64,000 bases of DNA from Alphaproteobacteria bacterium SO-S41 (GTDB lineage Bacteria; Pseudomonadota; Alphaproteobacteria; Micropepsales; Micropepsaceae): contig AP024629.1 in assembly GCA_019670725.1 (NCBI GenBank), positions 2,170,001-2,234,000 of the forward strand, read 5' to 3'. The translations under genes were made by a program, and so were the position numbers. Of this stretch, positions 16,052 through 25,139 are shown piece by piece; the first letter of the stretch is position 1, and the number at the start of each line of letters is the position of its first letter. Below the pieces are notes generated by a model. That model had not been told where the DNA came from, made no database searches, and was given only the letters and a program-made list of their open reading frames with translations.

Positions 16052-16474
16052 TCAGCCGGCGAGGGCCGCTTTCACGCGTTCGGCATTCGCCTTCAGCACG
16101 TCTGGCGCTTCCATGCCGCGGGCGTGGAATTTCAGGTCGATGCCGGCCCAGCGCGGGATGACGTGGAAGTGGAGGTGGAAGACGGTCTGGCCGGCTTCCG
16201 AGCCGTTGAGCTGGATCACCATGACGCCCGGCGCGCCGGTGGCGGCCTTCACCGCAGCGGCGATCTTCTGGGTCGTTGCGATGGTCGCCTGCAGCGCGTC
16301 GGTGGAGGTGTCGATGATGCCCGTGCCGGCGTTCTTGGGGATGATCAGCGTGTGGCAGTCGGCCTGGGGCATGATGTCCATGAAGGCCAGCGTCGCGTCG
16401 TCCTCGTAGACTTTGTGACAGGGCAATTCGCCGCGCAGGATTCTGGCGAAGATGTTGCCGGGGTCGTATGTCAT
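16052..16474 (-). CDS. HIT-family (histidine triad) nucleotide hydrolase
   Basis: A 140-aa HINT-like protein; such enzymes hydrolyse adenosine phosphoramidates and related acyl-adenylates in the cytoplasm. The triad HLHFHVIP (about residues 103-110) is complete, and the N-terminal FARILRGELPCHKVYEDD is the usual opening of the Hint branch. ATG 16474 gives the family length. It is divergent from the BtuF-like gene, whose likely TTG start is 33 bp away. A cellular substrate cannot be deduced. Confidence 0.92.
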   Translation of the reverse strand: MTYDPGNIFARILRGELPCHKVYEDDATLAFMDIMPQADCHTLIIPKNAGTGIIDTSTDALQATIATTQKIAAAVKAATGAPGVMVIQLNGSEAGQTVFHLHFHVIPRWAGIDLKFHARGMEAPDVLKANAERVKAALAG

Positions 16475-16506
16475 GCCGTGTCCTTCAAAGCATCGAGGCT
16501 GAACCG

Positions 16507-17397
16507 TTGCGCATCGTATCCCTGATCCCCAGTGCGACGGAAATCGTATGTGCGCTGGGCGCGCGGATCGATCTCGTGGGCCGCAGCCATGAATGCGACT
16601 TTCCCGCCGATGTGACGGGCCTGCCGGCGCTAACGCGGCCGCGTCTGCCGCTGAGCGGCGGCAGCCGGGCGATCGACGAGGCGGTGACGCGCGCGCTGAC
16701 CGACGGGATCGCGATTTATGAGGTGGATCTGGAGCTGCTCGCCGAGCTGCGGCCCGACGTGATCGTGACGCAGGACCAGTGCGAGGTCTGTGCGGCCAGC
16801 CTGGCGCAGGTGGAGGAGGCGGTGTGCGCCGTGCTGCCGTCGCGGCCGACCATCGTATCGCTGAAGCCGGCCTCGCTGTCGGATGCCTATGAGGATGTGC
16901 GCCGGGTGGGTGCCGCGATCGGGCGCGATGCGGCGTCGGTGGTGGCTGCGATGCAGCTTTGGATCGAGCGGCCGGCGCGGACGGTGACGCCGCCGCGGGT
17001 CGCGTTCCTGGAATGGGTCGATCCGCTGATGGGACCGGGCCTGTGGACGCCGGAGACGATCGCGGTGGCGGGTGGCGTCTCGGTGCTGGGCGAGGCGGGA
17101 AAGCACACGGTGAAGCGGGCGCCGGAAGCGCTGGCCGCGGCGGCGCCGGACATCATCGTCGTCGCGCCGTGCGGCTATCCGATCGAGGAGAGCCTGAAGG
17201 AGTTGGACCTGCTGACGGGCCTGCCGGGCTGGGCGGACATCCCGGCGGTAAAAGCGGGCAGGGTCGCGATCGCCGACGGCAATGCCTATTTCAACCGGCC
17301 GGGGCCGCGGCTGGCCGACAGCGTCGAGATCCTGCGCGATATCTATGCGGGCCGGCCGAGCGACGGCATCCGCTTCGTGTGGCTGAAGGATCTGTAG
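16507..17397 (+). CDS. Cobalamin-binding (BtuF-like) periplasmic-binding fold protein
   Basis: A 296-aa member of the class III substrate-binding fold. From TTG 16507 the protein opens MRIVSLIPSATEIVCALG, the exact family start, with GAGG about 8 nt upstream; an ATG at 16468 would overlap the HIT gene start and is less likely. The VTQDQCEVCA motif (about 86-95) is typical of the bacterial cobalamin-binding group. There is no signal peptide and no BtuC/BtuD neighbour, so a role in import is uncertain; corrinoid binding is inferred from the family. Confidence 0.82.
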   Translation: MRIVSLIPSATEIVCALGARIDLVGRSHECDFPADVTGLPALTRPRLPLSGGSRAIDEAVTRALTDGIAIYEVDLELLAELRPDVIVTQDQCEVCAASLAQVEEAVCAVLPSRPTIVSLKPASLSDAYEDVRRVGAAIGRDAASVVAAMQLWIERPARTVTPPRVAFLEWVDPLMGPGLWTPETIAVAGGVSVLGEAGKHTVKRAPEALAAAAPDIIVVAPCGYPIEESLKELDLLTGLPGWADIPAVKAGRVAIADGNAYFNRPGPRLADSVEILRDIYAGRPSDGIRFVWLKDL

Positions 17398-18585
17398 CTA
17401 CCAGCTGGCGGCGCGGCCGCGGGTGAGCAGGTTCGTCATCGCGTCCGTTCGGCTGGTGGCGTCGAGGCGTGCGATCAGCCGTTCCAGCAGTGTCTTCACC
17501 GACGAGAGTCCGACGCCGAGCCGCGCCGCCGCGCCGTCCAGCGTTTCGCCGCGGGTCAGGGCGACGGCGAGTTCCAGTTCGCGCGCCGAGGCGCCGGCGC
17601 TGAGTGCGCCCCGCGCGGCCAGCAACGCAGCGGGCACGCGGCGGCGCAGTGTCGCGATCGTGCCGCCCGGCTCGCCGGCCAGAGGCGAGAAGCGCGCCGA
17701 GAAGCGGCCGAGCGCGTTTTCGGTCAGCACGATCTCCTCCAGCGGCGTGGCGCCGCGTGGCCTGGTGTTGCCGCGCGTGACGCGGCGCATATGGACGAAG
17801 GGATCGCCGGCGACGTCGTAGGCGGGGCCTTGCTCGATGGTCGTCGCGAGCTGCTCGATCTTCGCCGTTATCGCCTCGACGGCGTCGGGACCGCCGCCGC
17901 CCATGTCGCTGAGCAGTTCGGCGACGCCGAAGCTCATCGGTCCGGCCTTTCCGTCGGCGTCCAGCACGAGCTGCGATTCCGGTACGGGGGAGTCGTAGGC
18001 ATCCTCACCCGGCGCGCCGTCGAGCGCGGCGGCGATGATGGGAACCGAGGCTTCGGCGAAGGCGATCTCGGCATTGGTGAAGATCGGCTCGCCCGTGCCG
18101 CGGGCCATGACGGCAACGGCGGTCAGCTTGCCCGAGGGCGCGAAGAAGACGGTCTGGATGCCTTGCTGGATGCCGCGGGCGCGCCACATGTCGCCCCAGG
18201 GACCTTCGTCGATGCAGCCCTCGCCCCACAGGGTCGCGGCGAAGACGCGGCGGTTCTCGCGCTGGGTCATGATGGTCTGGAGCGAGGGCGTGTCCTTCGG
18301 GCCGGGCCAGATGCCCAGCTTCAGCGAGGCGCGCAGCTCGCGCACCGTGCCTTCCGCCCCCAGCCAGACGGTGAAGTCGTGCGGCCGCGCCATGGCGACA
18401 TCGGGCGGCGTGACGAAGACGGCGGGATAGCTGACCGTCTGCAGCGTGCGCGAGAGCAGGATGCACATTTCGGGCACGACCAGCTCGGGCGCGAGGCCGA
18501 GTCCGCCGAGGGCATGCAGGCGCGCGAGAACGCGGGCGAAGCTGACTTTGCCGAGGGGAGGCGGAGGCGGGCGCATCGCCGCCAT
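17398..18585 (-). CDS. LuxR-type transcriptional regulator with uncharacterised N-terminal domain
   Basis: A 395-aa protein whose last about 65 residues form a LuxR/GerE-like helix-turn-helix (SARELELAVALTRGETLDGAAARLGVGLSSVKTLLERLIARL). The N-terminal about 200 residues resemble a sensory domain but match no domain I can name, and the middle part (about 205-300) is also unassigned. The gene ends at the convergent stop of the BtuF-like gene. It starts at ATG 18585 or ATG 18576, 63 nt after the FemAB-like gene, so the two may share a transcript. Target unknown. Confidence 0.72.
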   Translation of the reverse strand: MAAMRPPPPPLGKVSFARVLARLHALGGLGLAPELVVPEMCILLSRTLQTVSYPAVFVTPPDVAMARPHDFTVWLGAEGTVRELRASLKLGIWPGPKDTPSLQTIMTQRENRRVFAATLWGEGCIDEGPWGDMWRARGIQQGIQTVFFAPSGKLTAVAVMARGTGEPIFTNAEIAFAEASVPIIAAALDGAPGEDAYDSPVPESQLVLDADGKAGPMSFGVAELLSDMGGGGPDAVEAITAKIEQLATTIEQGPAYDVAGDPFVHMRRVTRGNTRPRGATPLEEIVLTENALGRFSARFSPLAGEPGGTIATLRRRVPAALLAARGALSAGASARELELAVALTRGETLDGAAARLGVGLSSVKTLLERLIARLDATSRTDAMTNLLTRGRAASW

Positions 18586-18648
18586 CCTCGCCGGGCGGGC
18601 CTGGAGTGAAACCGGACATTTCGGCGCACCCCGGGAATTGTCCCGCGC

Positions 18649-19788
18649 CTAGCCCTTCTTGAAGGGACCGTGCGTCGCCAGCGCTTCGATGTCGTCGGCA
18701 ACGGCCTCGCGCTCGCGGTCCAGATAGTCGCTGACGGCGCGTCTGAGGCCGGGATGAGTGATGTAGTGCGAACTGAAGGTCGGGGTCGGGGCGTAGCCGC
18801 GCAGCAGCTTGTGTTCGCCCTGCGCGCCGGCCTCGACCTTCTTCAGGCCGCGCGCGATGGCGAAGTCGATCGCCTGATAGTAGCAGCACTCGAAATGCAG
18901 GAAGGGGTGGTGCTCGATCGCGCCCCAATTGCGGCCGAACAGCGTGTCGCCGCCGATGAAGTTGAGCGCGCCGGCGATGTACTTGCCCTCGCGCTTCGCC
19001 ATTACCAGCAGCGTGTGCTCGGCGAAGGTCTGGTTGATCAGCGAAAAGAACTTCCGCGTGAGATAGGGCGAGCCCCATTTGCGGCTGCCGGTGTCCATGT
19101 AGAACTGGAAGAAGGCGTCCCAGTGGTGCTCGGCGAGAGCGGGGCCGGTGACCCATTCAATCTCGATGCCATTCTCCAGCGCACGCTTGCGCTCCTTGCG
19201 CAAGTTCTTGCGCTTGTCGGACGAGAGGCGGGCGAGGAAATCGTCGAAAGACGCGTAGCCGTCATTCACCCAATGGAACTGCTTGTCCATCCGCTGCAGC
19301 CAGCCGGCGCTGCCCGCGAGCGCCCATTCGGCCTCGGTCTGGAAGGTGATGTGGACGGAGGAGAGATGGTTGGCGCGGGCGACCTCGGCGGCGGCTTCGA
19401 GCAGCATGCGCCGCGCGCCGTCGGTCGCGGCGAGAAGGCGCGGGCCGGTGGCGGGTGTGAACGGCGCGGTGATCTGGAGCTTGGGGTAGTATTCGCCGCC
19501 GGCGCGTTGAAACGCATCCGCCCAGCCATGGTCGAAGACGTATTCGCCCTGCGAGTGCGATTTCACATAGGCGGGCGCGACGCCGATGACGGCGCCGGCG
19601 TCCTCCAGCACGATATGGGCGGGCTGCCAGCCGGTGCGGACGGTTGCGGAGCGCGAGTCCTCCAGCGCCTTCAGGAAGGCGTGGGCGACGAACGGGTTGA
19701 ACGCTTGGTCTGGCGGGTTGGCGAGACCGTCCCAGACGGCGGCCGGCAGATCGGAGATCGACTTCAGAACCCGCGCGACTGGCGTCAT
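18649..19788 (-). CDS. FemAB-like / GNAT acyltransferase (DUF482)
   Basis: A 379-aa protein of the PF04339 group, proposed to add amino acids or acyl groups in cell-envelope or peptidoglycan-related reactions, with a GNAT fold. Characteristic segments are NPFVAHAFLKALEDS near the start, YVFDHGWADAFQRAGGEYYPKLQ (about 83-105) and GALNFIGGDTLFGRNWGA (about 270-287). It has no signal peptide. Its ATG overlaps the stop of ridA by four bases, so the two are co-translated; the LuxR gene follows. The reaction is not established. Confidence 0.8.
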   Translation of the reverse strand: MTPVARVLKSISDLPAAVWDGLANPPDQAFNPFVAHAFLKALEDSRSATVRTGWQPAHIVLEDAGAVIGVAPAYVKSHSQGEYVFDHGWADAFQRAGGEYYPKLQITAPFTPATGPRLLAATDGARRMLLEAAAEVARANHLSSVHITFQTEAEWALAGSAGWLQRMDKQFHWVNDGYASFDDFLARLSSDKRKNLRKERKRALENGIEIEWVTGPALAEHHWDAFFQFYMDTGSRKWGSPYLTRKFFSLINQTFAEHTLLVMAKREGKYIAGALNFIGGDTLFGRNWGAIEHHPFLHFECCYYQAIDFAIARGLKKVEAGAQGEHKLLRGYAPTPTFSSHYITHPGLRRAVSDYLDREREAVADDIEALATHGPFKKG

Positions 19789-20252
19789 TCGACCTCGAAG
19801 ATCGCTTCGACCTCGACGGCGACATTGCGCGGCAGCGAGCCGGCGCCGACCGCGGCGCGGGCGTGCTTGCCGGCATCACCGAAGACAGCCTGGAAGAGAT
19901 CCGAGGCGCCGTTGATGACTTCCGGGTGGTCCTTGAAGCCGGGGACGGCGTTGACGAAGCCGACGACCTTCACGACGCGCGTGACCTTGTCGAGGTCGCC
20001 GCCGCAGGCCGCCTTCGCCTGGGCGATCAGGTTGATGGCGCAGAGCCGCGCGGCGGCCTTGCCGTCTTCCAGCGAAATCTCGGCGCCGACCGTGCCGACA
20101 TATTCCAGGCCCTTCGCACCCATCGTCACCTGGCCGGAGACGAAGACCAGATTACCGGTGCGGACATAGGGGACGTAGCTCGCGACCGGGGCGGGGGGCG
20201 TCGGCAATTCGATGCCGAGATCCTTCAGTTTCGCGTCGATCCGTCCGGTCAT
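19785..20252 (-). CDS. RidA family protein (enamine/imine deaminase)
   Basis: A 155-aa member of the YjgF/YER057c/UK114 family, which clears reactive enamine intermediates made by PLP enzymes. The body ...YVPYVRTGNLVFVSGQV... and the distal FVNAVPGFKDHPEVINGASDLFQAVFG segment are typical. This copy belongs to the longer subgroup with an N-terminal extension (TGRIDAKLKDLGIELP). The C-terminus (GSLPRNVAVEVEAIFEV) carries the conserved family ending, in which an arginine after Leu-Pro normally binds the substrate carboxylate. It overlaps the FemAB-like gene and lies divergent from agmatine deiminase. Confidence 0.92.
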   Translation of the reverse strand: MTGRIDAKLKDLGIELPTPPAPVASYVPYVRTGNLVFVSGQVTMGAKGLEYVGTVGAEISLEDGKAAARLCAINLIAQAKAACGGDLDKVTRVVKVVGFVNAVPGFKDHPEVINGASDLFQAVFGDAGKHARAAVGAGSLPRNVAVEVEAIFEVE

Positions 20253-20329
20253 CTCTTCCTCGTTTGCCGCGTGGGCCTAAGCCGCCTAAATCTAGCGCCG
20301 CTATATGCCCCAAGTCAGCCGTGAGCACC

Positions 20330-21373
20330 ATGCGCCGCCTCGATGCCGAAGATGACGTGCCTGTCCGCGACCAGTTCTACATGCCGGCCGAGTGGGCGCC
20401 GCATGCGCGGACCTGGATGCAGTGGCCCTGCCGCGTCGCGCCCTGGGGAACGCCGGAGGCGATGGCGCTGGCCCGTCAGGCCTATGGCCAGGTGGCGCGG
20501 ACCATCGCGAAGTTCGAGCCGGTGACGATGGTGGTGCGGCCGCAGGACAAGCAGGAGGCCCAGCTTATCCTCGGCAGCAAGATCCAGCTGTTCGAGGCGC
20601 CGATCGACGATAGCTGGGCGCGCGATTCCGGGCCGACCTTTCTGGTGGACGGGAAAGGCGGGCGGGCCGGCATCCAGTGGCGGTTCAACGCCTGGGGCAC
20701 CAAGTACACGCCGTTCGAGAACGACGCCTCGGTCGCAACCAAGATCCTGAAGTCGATGGACCTCAAGACCTATGAGGGGCCGCTGACGGTGGAGGGCGGG
20801 GCTTTGCATGTCGACGGCGCGGGCACGCTGCTGGTCACCGAGCAGTGCCTGCTCAACGAGAACCGCAATCCGGAACTGACACGTCAGCAGATCGAGGCGC
20901 GGCTGGCGCTCTATCTCGGCGTCATCCGCATCATCTGGCTGGGCGACGGGCTGAAAGAAGACGAGACGGACGGGCATATCGACAATGTCGCGTGCTTCGC
21001 GCCGGGCGGGCGGGTGATGCTGGCCATGCCGCACGACAAGTCCGACCCCAATTACGGCGCGATGTCGGACAATCTCGTGCGCCTGCACGATGCGACGAAT
21101 GCGGACGGCAAGAAGCCGGATGTCGTGGAACTGCCGCTGCCTTACGAGATCAAGACCCGGCATGACGGGTCGCGGCTGGAGATGTCCTATGTCAACTACT
21201 ACCTCGCGAACGGCGCGGTGATCATGCCGGCCTTCGACGACAAGGCGGACGAGGTGGCGAAGCGCATTCTCGCCGACGTCTTCCCGGACCGCGAGATCGT
21301 CCAGCTCGACGCCATGGCGATCATTGAGGGCGGCGGGGGCATTCACTGCATCACCCAGCAGCAGCCAGCTTAG
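20330..21373 (+). CDS. aguA: Agmatine deiminase
   Basis: Converts agmatine to N-carbamoylputrescine and ammonia, the first step of the arginine decarboxylase route to putrescine. The 347-aa protein of the guanidine-modifying superfamily shows W-A-R-D-S-G-P (substrate guanidine site), EGGALHVDG, TDGHIDN (catalytic His) and near the C-terminus GGGGIHC, the catalytic Cys. ATG 20330 is chosen; GTG 20321 in frame is possible and no strong ribosome site separates them. The next enzyme, N-carbamoylputrescine amidase (AguB), is not in the window. Confidence 0.93.
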   Translation: MRRLDAEDDVPVRDQFYMPAEWAPHARTWMQWPCRVAPWGTPEAMALARQAYGQVARTIAKFEPVTMVVRPQDKQEAQLILGSKIQLFEAPIDDSWARDSGPTFLVDGKGGRAGIQWRFNAWGTKYTPFENDASVATKILKSMDLKTYEGPLTVEGGALHVDGAGTLLVTEQCLLNENRNPELTRQQIEARLALYLGVIRIIWLGDGLKEDETDGHIDNVACFAPGGRVMLAMPHDKSDPNYGAMSDNLVRLHDATNADGKKPDVVELPLPYEIKTRHDGSRLEMSYVNYYLANGAVIMPAFDDKADEVAKRILADVFPDREIVQLDAMAIIEGGGGIHCITQQQPA

Positions 21374-21473
21374 GGTCCCGTTGACCGTATGGTGAAGGAC
21401 CGGCTTCCCATGCCGCCCCGATAAGGCCATGTTCGGGGACGAGGCTGGCCCTGCCTGAATGGAATCGAAGCCG

Positions 21474-22304
21474 ATGCGCGTTTTCCCCGCCGTCCTGGTC
21501 GCCCTCAGCCTAGCCGTACCGGCCGGGGCGCAGGTGATCGCCGCGCCGGGGCCGGGCCGGGTCGTCGAGGGCTTCATGTCGCACCGGGCGACCTATGACC
21601 TCCGGCTGAAGAAGGCGCGCTGGGCGGCGAATGTCGCCGCGCTCAACGGCCGGCTGGTCAGCGAGTTCGATGATGTCTGCGCCGGCTTCACGTTCAACCA
21701 GCGGCTGGTGACCGACTATATCGACGCCGAGGGCAAGACGACCTCGAGCAATTTCTGGATCTCGACCTATGAGAGCGCCGACGGCAGCTCGTATCGCTTC
21801 AGCCTGAACAATTTCGTCGACGGCGTCTCGACGGAGAAGACGCAGGGCGCGGCGACGCGCGGCAGTGACGGGGCGGGGCAGGTCGCCTTCACGCTGCCGG
21901 ACGGCAAGAACGTGACACTGCCCGCCGGCATCACCTTCCCGACCGAGTTCATGGGTCGGCTCGTCTCATCCGCGCGGGCGGGCAAGCACGCGGCTTCGAC
22001 CAAGATGTTCGAGGGCGATGCCGAAGGCAAAGTCTATGACGCGTTCGCGGCCATCGGCACGGAGCGCAAGGCGAGCGAAGCGGACCTCGCGGTGCCCGGC
22101 GGCGCGGCGCTGAAAGACCTAAAGGCCTGGCCGGTGACGGTCAGCTACTATGCGCCAGGCAAGAACGACGATCTGCCGGAATACGAGACCTCGTTCACGC
22201 TGTTCGAGAACGGCGTGACGTCAGGCGTGACGCTGGACTATGGCGACTTCACGCTGTTCGGTACGCTGCGCAAGATCGAGCCGCTGCAAGTCCCGAAGTG
22301 CTGA
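21474..22304 (+). CDS. eipB: EipB-like periplasmic envelope-integrity protein (DUF1849)
   Basis: A 276-aa secreted protein of the DUF1849 family, whose Brucella member EipB folds as a beta-spiral and supports envelope integrity. The signal peptide is at residues 1-19 (cleavage after AGA). A cysteine at residue 69 (DDVCAGF) and the last residue, Cys276 (VPKC), are the two cysteines that form the family's conserved disulfide. ATG 21474 starts the signal peptide; the longer frame from 21459 adds five polar residues. It stands alone after agmatine deiminase. Confidence 0.87.
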   Translation: MRVFPAVLVALSLAVPAGAQVIAAPGPGRVVEGFMSHRATYDLRLKKARWAANVAALNGRLVSEFDDVCAGFTFNQRLVTDYIDAEGKTTSSNFWISTYESADGSSYRFSLNNFVDGVSTEKTQGAATRGSDGAGQVAFTLPDGKNVTLPAGITFPTEFMGRLVSSARAGKHAASTKMFEGDAEGKVYDAFAAIGTERKASEADLAVPGGAALKDLKAWPVTVSYYAPGKNDDLPEYETSFTLFENGVTSGVTLDYGDFTLFGTLRKIEPLQVPKC

Positions 22305-22386
22305 ACCGGGCGCGCTCGCCCCGTTTGGGGGATGCGCGCCTCCCCGGATAAGGCAAGTCTCGGTGCATCTCTTGGGGGTGTATCGA

Positions 22387-22956
22387 ATGTCGAACGGGTT
22401 TATGGCGCGCATCTGGCGCCGGCGTCTGTCCTATGCCGCAGCCGCCGCCTTCGGGCTGGTAGGCGTCGCTGAGGCCGCCTCAAAATCCCGGATGGGGCCG
22501 AAGGGGTTTGGTGCCGCCATGGCCATCATGGGGCTGATGGGCGTCGCCCTGATCATCTGGGGACGCTTTCACAAGGCCAAGGTAGAGAAGGTGAAGACGT
22601 GGCCCCGGGCCTCGGGCAAGATACTGTCCTCCGGCGTCCGTACCGAAACTGTGCGGCGTCGCAGGAGCGGCTCGACGATCCATTATTTCGATGTCCGCTA
22701 CGCCTATGCGGTGCAAGGCACCGACTATGAGAGCGACAATTTTCACGTCGGCACCGACAACATCTCGGCGGGCGACATCCCGCGCGTCCAAGCGGCCTAT
22801 CCCGCCGGCGCAGCCGTGCAGGTCTACTACAATCCGGCAAACCCCAAGGAGAGTGCGCTCGAAGGCGGCTCGGGAAACCAGGCCCTGTTCATTCTGGGAG
22901 CGATCATTGCCGTGATCGGGTTCGCCGTGGGGGGATACTTCCTGACCAAAGGCTGA
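22387..22956 (+). CDS. DUF3592 membrane protein
   Basis: A 189-aa protein with membrane segments at about 15-30, 40-57 and 165-183. Between the last two lies a soluble DUF3592-like beta domain (WPRASGKILSSGVRTETV ... YFDVRYAYAVQGTDYESD ... VQVYYNPANPKESALE), which has the Y-x-P-x-N-P-x-x-S pattern of the family. ATG 22387 follows GGGGGTG by eight bases; ATG 22402 is an alternative. It is convergent with dinB. Function unknown. Confidence 0.78.
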   Translation: MSNGFMARIWRRRLSYAAAAAFGLVGVAEAASKSRMGPKGFGAAMAIMGLMGVALIIWGRFHKAKVEKVKTWPRASGKILSSGVRTETVRRRRSGSTIHYFDVRYAYAVQGTDYESDNFHVGTDNISAGDIPRVQAAYPAGAAVQVYYNPANPKESALEGGSGNQALFILGAIIAVIGFAVGGYFLTKG

Positions 22957-22965
22957 GCGGCGGGC

Positions 22966-24222
22966 CTAGAACGCGCGGCCTTTGCCGATGATGGCCTTGC
23001 CGAACTTGGCGCGCACGGCGTCGATGGCGCGTTCGGCGTCGGCCGACTTCTTCTCGTCGGCCTTGAAGAGGTCGAAGGCGTCGCAGGCTTCGGCTGGGGC
23101 GAGGCCGGAGATGCCGACGCCGATCAGGCGGTATTTGGTGCGGCCGTCGGCGGTGTTGGTCAGCAGCCGGTGCGCGGCCTGGTAGATCGCCTCGGCGAGC
23201 TGCGTGGGGCCATGCAGCGTCGTGCGGCGTGTGATGATCGCGAAGTCGGTGCCGCGCAATTTCATGGTGATGGTCGCGCCGCCGAATTCGGCTTTCTTGG
23301 CGCGCTCGGACACCCGCTCGCACATCGACCAGAGGATGCGGTCGAGTTCCTGGACGTCGGCGATGTCCTCGTTGAACGTCGTCTCGGCCGAGATGCCGCG
23401 CGCTTCGCCTTCAGGATCGACGGTGCGGGAGTCGATGCCGCGGGCCAGGCGCCAGATATGCCGGCCCATATTGCCGTAGCGCTTCAGCATGTCGTTCTCG
23501 TCCATCCCCTGGACCTGGCGCAGCTCGACAATGCCGTCGGCCGCCAGCGTCGCCATGAACGCCTTGCCGACGCCGTAGATGACGCCGGGCGAGTGGGGCG
23601 CAAGCACCTCTATCGCCTCCTCGCGGCCGATGACGGCGAAGCCGCGGGGCTTGTCCATTTCCGAGCCGAACTTGGCGAGGAACTTGTTGTGGCTGAGGCC
23701 GATGGAGACGGTGATGCCGAGCGTCTCCTCGATCTGCTTGGCGAGGCGGGCGAGCGTCGCGGCGGGGGAGCGCTTGTGCAGGCGGTCGGTGCCGGAGAGG
23801 TCCATGAAGGCTTCGTCGAGCGAGAGCGATTCCACCAGCGGCGTTGTCTCGCGCATCAGCCGCTTCACCTCGCGGCCGACGCCGACATATTTCTGCATGT
23901 CGGGCTTCAGCACGACGGCCTGCGGGCAGGCCTTCAGCGCCTTGTACATCGGCATGGCGGAGCGGACGCCATAGGTGCGGGCGATGTAGCAACAGGTGGA
24001 GACGACGCCCCGCTTGCCGCCGCCGACGATCAGCGGCTTGTCGGCGAGCGAGGGATCGTCGCGCTTTTCGATGGAGGCATAGAAGGCGTCGCAGTCGAGA
24101 TGGGCGATGGAGAGCTCGTCCAGCTCGCGGTGGCGGCGCAGGCGCGGGCTTTTGCAGACCGGGCAGCGCTTCACGTCGTCAGAGGCGCTGCGATCCAGAC
24201 AGTCGAGGCAGATCGCGGGCAT
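22966..24222 (-). CDS. dinB: DNA polymerase IV (Y-family) with N-terminal zinc ribbon
   Basis: A translesion DNA polymerase. The core has HLDCDAFYASIE (first catalytic Asp and steric-gate Phe/Tyr), LSLDEAFMDLSGT (second Asp and Glu) and KFLAKFGSE (palm/thumb), with little-finger residues to about 355. Before the core is a 40-aa extension with C5-x2-C8 and C20-x2-C23, a likely zinc ribbon seen in some alphaproteobacterial DinB copies. The C-terminus lacks an obvious beta-clamp-binding QL-x-LF peptide. No LexA box was seen, so SOS control is uncertain. The start ATG 24222 gives the intact ribbon. Confidence 0.94.
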   Translation of the reverse strand: MPAICLDCLDRSASDDVKRCPVCKSPRLRRHRELDELSIAHLDCDAFYASIEKRDDPSLADKPLIVGGGKRGVVSTCCYIARTYGVRSAMPMYKALKACPQAVVLKPDMQKYVGVGREVKRLMRETTPLVESLSLDEAFMDLSGTDRLHKRSPAATLARLAKQIEETLGITVSIGLSHNKFLAKFGSEMDKPRGFAVIGREEAIEVLAPHSPGVIYGVGKAFMATLAADGIVELRQVQGMDENDMLKRYGNMGRHIWRLARGIDSRTVDPEGEARGISAETTFNEDIADVQELDRILWSMCERVSERAKKAEFGGATITMKLRGTDFAIITRRTTLHGPTQLAEAIYQAAHRLLTNTADGRTKYRLIGVGISGLAPAEACDAFDLFKADEKKSADAERAIDAVRAKFGKAIIGKGRAF

Positions 24223-24228
24223 GGCGGG

Positions 24229-25131
24229 TTAGGCCGGCCAGAGCCAGGCGGCGCCGCGGACACCGCTGGAGTCGCCATGCCGCGCCTTGACGACCGGGGT
24301 CGAGACGCCGTCGGAGAAAGCGTAGCGGGAGAGCGCCGCGGGGATCAGCGTGTAGAGCGCGGCGATGTTGGAGAGGCCGCCGCCGAGCACGATGACATCG
24401 GGGTCGATGACATTGACGATGGTCGCGAGGGATTTGCCGATGCGCTGGCCGAGCGTCTCGAGCTCGGCCTGGGCGCAGGCGCTGGAGTTCGCGGCGGCGG
24501 TGATGATCTCCTCGGCCGTCAGGCGCTCGCCATTGGTGCGCTCAAAATCGGCGGCGAAGCCGGGGCCGGAGACCCAGGTCTCGATGCAGCCGGTCTTGCC
24601 GCAATAGCAGGCGGGGCCGTCACGTTCGGCTGGCGTCGGCCAGGGCAGGGGATTGTGCCCCCATTCGCCGCCGATGCCGTTGATCCCGTCGAGAATACGC
24701 CCATCGACGACAACCCCGCCGCCGACCCCGGTGCCGAGAATCACGCCGAAGACGACGCGCTTGCCGGCTGCGGCGCCGTCGGAGGCTTCGGAGAGCGCGA
24801 AGCAATTGGCGTCGTTGGCGACGCGCACATCGCGCTTGAGATGGGCGGCGAGATCGTCCGTAAACGGACGGCCGTTGAGGCAGGTCGAATTCGCGTTCTT
24901 GATGAGGCCGGTGCGGCGGCTGATCGAACCCGGCATGCCGACGCCGACCGGCGAGGCCGTCGCGCCGTCGAGGCTGCTGGTGAGGTGCGCGATGACGTTG
25001 CCGATGGTGCGGATCGTGCCGTCATAGTCACCCTGGGGCGTCGGCAGGCGGTGGCGCGCGGCGATCGCGCCGCCGGCGTCCATCAGGATGCCTTCGATCT
25101 TGGTGCCGCCGAGGTCGATCCCGATGCGCAT
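24229..25131 (-). CDS. ROK-family sugar kinase (fructokinase/glucokinase-like)
   Basis: A 300-aa ATP-dependent sugar kinase. It opens MRIGIDLGGTKIEG (ATP phosphate 1), has NDANCFALSEA (catalytic Asp region) and the ROK zinc site G-x-G...GEWGHN...C-Y-C-G-K-T-G-C-I-E. This set matches the fructokinase Mak branch, but substrate cannot be fixed from sequence. It is 6 nt before dinB and 8 nt after the HAD gene on the same strand, so it may belong to one transcript. ATG 25131 is the standard start. Confidence 0.9.
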   Translation of the reverse strand: MRIGIDLGGTKIEGILMDAGGAIAARHRLPTPQGDYDGTIRTIGNVIAHLTSSLDGATASPVGVGMPGSISRRTGLIKNANSTCLNGRPFTDDLAAHLKRDVRVANDANCFALSEASDGAAAGKRVVFGVILGTGVGGGVVVDGRILDGINGIGGEWGHNPLPWPTPAERDGPACYCGKTGCIETWVSGPGFAADFERTNGERLTAEEIITAAANSSACAQAELETLGQRIGKSLATIVNVIDPDVIVLGGGLSNIAALYTLIPAALSRYAFSDGVSTPVVKARHGDSSGVRGAAWLWPA

Positions 25132-25139
25132 GGCCCAGT

